Shown here: in pieces, positions 44,909 through 47,959 of the stretch
Layout of the letters: each line of letters starts with the position of its first letter
Numbering within the stretch: the stretch's first letter is position 1
Assembly (NCBI GenBank): GCA_016795565.1
Contig: JAEUGW010000028.1
Span: forward strand, 1-47,959
Reading direction: 5' to 3'
Source: Opitutaceae bacterium
GTDB taxonomy: Bacteria; Verrucomicrobiota; Verrucomicrobiia; Opitutales; Opitutaceae
DNA: 47,959 nucleotides
The notes under the pieces: model-generated
The model's database searches: none
What the model saw: the letters and a program-made list of their open reading frames with translations, nothing else
What the model was told of the DNA's origin: nothing
Position numbers and translations under genes: made by a program

Positions 44909-46608
44909 AAAAGCTGGCGGCCTTGCGCTTGCGGCGGACGGGGCACGCCGAGCAGGCCGGCCAGAGTGGGCGCGAGATCATCCATGCCGGTGCGCTCCGC
45001 ATGGACTCCCGGCGTCACGCCGGCGCCAAACCACAGTTGCGGCACGTGGGTGTCGTAGTCGTAGGGCGTGCCGTGATTGGTGCCCGACTTCGGCCGGTCG
45101 ATGAAATAGGGCTTGAGCACGAAGATCACGTCCTGGCTGCGGCCCGGGAAAAAGCTGCGCCGGGTGGCGGCGGGCAGCAGGTCGCCTTCCGGTGCCACGG
45201 CCAGCACCTCGTCGGTCGTGAACGCGTTGGCGATCTGCGGCCAGGCCTGTAGCACCTGCTTCACGACCCCGGCCGCCGCCGCGACCGTGATTTTCCTGGC
45301 CGCCAGCGCGGACGGGCGGAGGTGGTAGCCGAAGTTGTCGCGCAGCGCCCAGTATTCATTGGCGGGCAGAGGGCCAAAGGCGCGGTCGAGCGCGGCGTTC
45401 ACTGCCGCGTCCAGCTCCGCCGTCTGCAAGCGGCCGGCGGGGATCTCCGCGCGCAGGGCTTGCACATGCTCGGGCAACGGACTGGAGCCGTGATCGGCCG
45501 TGAGGACGATCACACAGTTGGCCAGCCCGACCTCGCGATCCAGGCAGGCCAGCAGATCCGCCAGCACGCGGTCGAGGCGGAGCACGGCATCCATGAGCTC
45601 GTGGCTGTCCGGCCCGTAGGAATGGCCGACCTTGTCGATCTGCGAAAAGCCCACGCACAGCAGGTCGGTGTTCGCATGCCGGCCGAGCTGCTCCTGCTTC
45701 ACCGCCTCCTGCACGAAGGCCCCGACCAGTTCGGAGGCGGCGGGATCGTTCTCGTAGGCCTCGTAGAACTTCGGCGAGAGTTGCGGACGCCCGCCATCCA
45801 CCTTTTTGGGGAAGGTGCGGCCGAAGCCAAAGTCGGTGTTCTCGCCGGGAGCGTCATCGGGGCCCTGCGCCGCGTCGTAAACCTCCGGCGCGAGCAGCCG
45901 CTCCCAGGTTTGCCCGAAACGCGCCTCGACATGGCCGGCGGCGTTGAAATTTGCGATCCACTCGGGCAACTCGTCGCGGTAATAGGTGGAGGTCACGAAC
46001 CGGCCCCCGTTGATCCAGTAGGCGGCATCGGCCAGCTTGCCGCCCATGAGGATCGCCGAGCGATCCTTGTGCGCGACGGCGAACACCTTGGAGTGGGTGC
46101 CAAAGCGCAGCTTCAGTTGGTCACCCACGGTGGTCGCGAGGTAGTTGCGCGGCGAGCGGCCGGCCTTGGCCTCCAGCACGCCACCCGGAGAGCGCCCGGC
46201 GGCGGGCGCGGCACCGACCAGCGGGAAGGCCGGATCCTCGACCGACTCGATCACCTGCCAGGTCGTGCGATCGACCCACTCATTGGCGACGATGCCATGG
46301 ATGTTGGCGTGCACGCCGCTCAAGATGGTGGCGTGACCAGGCGCGGTTTTCGTCACCGCGTGCCGGTAGTGGTTGTTCTGGTAATCCGCCCCACCCTCCA
46401 GAAGGCGCCGGAAGCCGCCGGCGACGAAATACGGCCGGAAGCGGACAAGATAGTCTGCGCGGAATTGATCGATGGAGATGACCACCGCCAGCTTTGGGGC
46501 GGGGGCCGCCGTATCGGCCCACACCGGCGCGGCGAGCGCGCCCAATCCGAGCAAGAGTCCAATCCAAACGTGAAGACGCGAAGGCCGCCGAAGGGGGGTA
46601 AGGGGCAT
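44905..46608 (-). CDS. PafA-like alkaline phosphatase (phosphodiesterase/pyrophosphatase fold), exported
   Basis: A 567-aa exported phosphatase. A signal peptide (VWIGLLLGLGALAAPVWA) is followed by metal Asp47 (ISIDQFRADY), nucleophile Thr88 (TKTAPGHATILSG), Asn109 (GIVANEW), and the Lys181-Asp-Arg183 pair. Lys and Arg at these places mark phosphomonoesterases of the PafA type rather than NPP diesterases. Further metal ligands are in FSQIDKVGHSYGPDSHELMD and LTADHGSSPLPEH. PafA enzymes release phosphate even when phosphate is plentiful. It heads the operon for the importer and iolG, so it probably strips phosphate from inositol phosphates to supply free inositol. Confidence 0.92.
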   Translation of the reverse strand: MPLTPLRRPSRLHVWIGLLLGLGALAAPVWADTAAPAPKLAVVISIDQFRADYLVRFRPYFVAGGFRRLLEGGADYQNNHYRHAVTKTAPGHATILSGVHANIHGIVANEWVDRTTWQVIESVEDPAFPLVGAAPAAGRSPGGVLEAKAGRSPRNYLATTVGDQLKLRFGTHSKVFAVAHKDRSAILMGGKLADAAYWINGGRFVTSTYYRDELPEWIANFNAAGHVEARFGQTWERLLAPEVYDAAQGPDDAPGENTDFGFGRTFPKKVDGGRPQLSPKFYEAYENDPAASELVGAFVQEAVKQEQLGRHANTDLLCVGFSQIDKVGHSYGPDSHELMDAVLRLDRVLADLLACLDREVGLANCVIVLTADHGSSPLPEHVQALRAEIPAGRLQTAELDAAVNAALDRAFGPLPANEYWALRDNFGYHLRPSALAARKITVAAAAGVVKQVLQAWPQIANAFTTDEVLAVAPEGDLLPAATRRSFFPGRSQDVIFVLKPYFIDRPKSGTNHGTPYDYDTHVPQLWFGAGVTPGVHAERTGMDDLAPTLAGLLGVPRPPQAQGRQLF

Positions 46609-46646
46609 ACGAAAGCTGTATTGAACAGGCTTTCGGCAAAAATCAA

Positions 46647-46660
46647 TGTAAACGTTTACC
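46647..46660. promoter_or_regulatory. LacI/CRE-type operator before the pafA-like operon
   Basis: TGTAAACGTTTACC contains the perfect 12-bp palindrome gtaaacgtttac with a central CG, the hallmark of LacI-family operators. It lies 39 bp before the start of the PafA-like gene and 41 bp past the LacI gene stop. Confidence 0.75.
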
Positions 46661-46700
46661 TTTTATCGGAAATTTGCTCGCTGTGTTCGCTAAGCATTTC

Positions 46701-47696
46701 TCAACAAGAATTTCTGATAACAAGCTTCGGAAGGAGCTTGAGGTGTGTTTCAGCTCGTTTCGGGTCCTCAAGGCGCTTCAAGAGCAATTCCGTCGCCGCC
46801 TGTCCGACCTCGTAGGCGGGCTGGCGCACGACGGTGAGCGGCGGATCAAGCGCCTCGGCCCAAGGCAAATCATCGAAGCCGATCACGGCGATATCCCCCG
46901 GGATTTTCAGCTTCCGCCGGTGGATCGCCTCCAGCGCACCCACCGTCATGAGATTGTTGAGCACGAACAGGGCCGTGGGCGGCGAGGGCAGATCCAGGAG
47001 TTCCTCCGCCATGGCGCGGCCGCTCGCCTGCTTGAAGTCGCCGCCCCGGATGTATTCGGACGCCACCGGCAGCTTGTGCGCGGCCATGGCGTCATCGTAG
47101 CCGAGCCGCCGCTCGCGGCTGGTGGAGACATTGAGGCGGCCCGCGATCAGACCGATGCGCCGGTGGCCCAGCTTGATCAGATGGTCCACGGCTTCGAAGG
47201 CGCCGCGGCGGTTGTCCACCTCCACCTTGTCCATTGACCGGTGCGCCAGGCTGCGATCGACGGTGACCACCGGCACGCCGGACTCCACCAGTTTGAGCAC
47301 GACGCCGTCGCGCTCGCTGATGGGCGGCAGGATGATGCCGTCCACGGATTCCGACTGCAGGACGTCGATGTAGAACTCCTCCTTCTTCATGTCCTCATCC
47401 GAGTTGCAAAGCATCACGGCGAACTTGTGGGCGTAGGCCACGTCCTCCACGCCGCGGGCCATTTCCGCGAAGAAGGGATTCTGGATATCCGGAATGATCA
47501 GGCCCAGCAGGTGGCGGAAGCCGCCCTTCTGGCGCAGCCGGCGGGCCACGCGGTTGGGCTTGAAGCCCAGCTCGGCCATCGCCTTGTGGACGAGGTCCCG
47601 GGTCTCCGGCACGACCTTGTCGGAGTTGTTGATCACGCGCGACACGGTCGCGATCGAGACCTGGGCGTGACGGGCTACATCGGTGAGGCTGGCCAT
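46701..47696 (-). CDS. LacI family transcriptional regulator of the inositol genes
   Basis: A 331-aa repressor-type regulator. The N-terminal helix-turn-helix and hinge (SLTDVARHAQVSIATVSRVI, then FKPNRVARRLR) are followed by a periplasmic-binding-protein-like ligand domain (LIPDIQNPFFAEMARGVEDVA; DGIILPPISERDG; GHRRIGLIAG; VIGFDDLPWAEAL). ATG at 47696 matches the family start. It is encoded just upstream of the pafA-importer-iolG operon in the same direction. CRE-like 14-mers occur before that operon, before iolB, and weakly before its own gene, so it probably represses the iol locus until inositol or an intermediate binds. That ligand is inference. Confidence 0.93.
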   Translation of the reverse strand: MASLTDVARHAQVSIATVSRVINNSDKVVPETRDLVHKAMAELGFKPNRVARRLRQKGGFRHLLGLIIPDIQNPFFAEMARGVEDVAYAHKFAVMLCNSDEDMKKEEFYIDVLQSESVDGIILPPISERDGVVLKLVESGVPVVTVDRSLAHRSMDKVEVDNRRGAFEAVDHLIKLGHRRIGLIAGRLNVSTSRERRLGYDDAMAAHKLPVASEYIRGGDFKQASGRAMAEELLDLPSPPTALFVLNNLMTVGALEAIHRRKLKIPGDIAVIGFDDLPWAEALDPPLTVVRQPAYEVGQAATELLLKRLEDPKRAETHLKLLPKLVIRNSC

Positions 47697-47744
47697 GGCG
47701 GGCTGTCGGAACAGCGCGCTACGATGCGCGCGGCGGCGGCGGCA

Positions 47745-47758
47745 TGTAAACGACAATC
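47745..47758. promoter_or_regulatory. Weak LacI-type site upstream of the lacI gene
   Basis: TGTAAACGACAATC has a perfect left half (TGTAAACG) identical to the site at 46647 and a degenerate right half. It lies 49 bp before the regulator start, so weak autoregulation is possible. Confidence 0.4.
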
Positions 47759-47778
47759 ATTTTCCGCCGGGCTGCGCC

Positions 47779-47959
47779 TCAGCCGGCGTAGGCCGGATCG
47801 AGCCCGAGGCGGAAATAGGCGCGGGCGTTGGCGAAGCAGATGTTCCGCACCATGCCGCCGACGTGCTCGCGATCGAACGGGATCTCGCCGCGCTCGACGA
47901 GGCCGCCGAGGAAATTGCAGAGCACGCGGCGGAAATACTCGTGCCGCGTGTAGCTGAGG
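47779..47959 (-). CDS. uxaC: Glucuronate isomerase, C-terminal fragment (runs off the window)
   Basis: Only the last 59 or so residues are inside the window; the 5' part lies beyond the right edge. They read [19 protein letters not shown], then [20 protein letters not shown], then [19 protein letters not shown]. The RHEYFRR...NFLG...VERGE...[10 protein letters not shown] pattern is that of the UxaC C-terminus. The enzyme interconverts glucuronate and fructuronate (or galacturonate and tagaturonate). It lies upstream of the LacI gene in the same direction, with an 82-nt gap. Its presence suggests uronate use next to inositol use. Confidence 0.8.
   Translation of the reverse strand, partial: LSYTRHEYFRRVLCNFLGGLVERGEIPFDREHVGGMVRNICFANARAYFRLGLDPAYAG

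Overview
The window is GC-rich (mostly about 65-72% by eye) and almost fully coding. It looks like the chromosome of a free-living Gram-negative bacterium. The best guess is the Verrucomicrobiota, near Opitutaceae. The clues are a PEP-CTERM protein, a large TonB receptor with a carboxypeptidase-D-like plug extension, a CBM9/DUF5916 outer-membrane protein, propeller/Y_Y_Y hybrid histidine kinases, imperfect palindromes between genes, and start codons without Shine-Dalgarno sequences that are usually preceded by C/T-rich leaders. This placement is inference from gene content; no rRNA or tRNA gene is present.

Layout. (1) 1-9.4 kb: a low-GC orphan gene at the left edge, a 2-hydroxyacid dehydrogenase, a hybrid sensor kinase with an overlapping LuxR-type response regulator, a PEP-CTERM protein with YWTD-type repeats, and an M13 peptidase. 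(2) 9.5-18.7 kb: aromatic amino acid catabolism. Phenylalanine hydroxylase, HPPD and homogentisate dioxygenase lead to acetoacetate, which a fused succinyl-CoA:3-ketoacid CoA-transferase and a thiolase convert to acetyl-CoA. Maleylacetoacetate isomerase and fumarylacetoacetase are not here. A RelE/ParE toxin-antitoxin pair sits between the thiolase and the CoA-transferase, beside a 28-codon relic of the transferase start. (3) 18.7-21.9 kb: a MarR regulator divergent from a CLC channel with CBS domains, then a UbiA-like membrane protein. (4) 21.9-33.1 kb, all on the minus strand: TonB receptor, beta-propeller phytase, purple-acid-type phosphatase, GDPD-like phosphodiesterase, PhoA-type alkaline phosphatase, OmpR-type regulator, HAMP histidine kinase and a DUF5916 protein. 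(5) 33.2-47.96 kb: myo-inositol catabolism. One operon is iolB-iolD-iolE-transaldolase-iolA. The other is a PafA-like phosphatase, a sugar-type ABC importer and iolG. A divergent SDR dehydrogenase, a LacI-family regulator and the 3' end of uxaC complete the region.

How it fits together. Regions 4 and 5 read as one phytate/inositol-phosphate locus. The receptor would bring phytate-like compounds across the outer membrane. Phytase and several phosphatases would remove the phosphates. The ABC importer would take up free inositol, and the Iol enzymes would convert it to central metabolites. No iolC or iolJ is in the window, and a transaldolase-family gene occupies their place in the operon. Matching 14-bp LacI/CRE-type sites lie before both iol operons, and a weaker one before the lacI gene, which suggests one small regulon.
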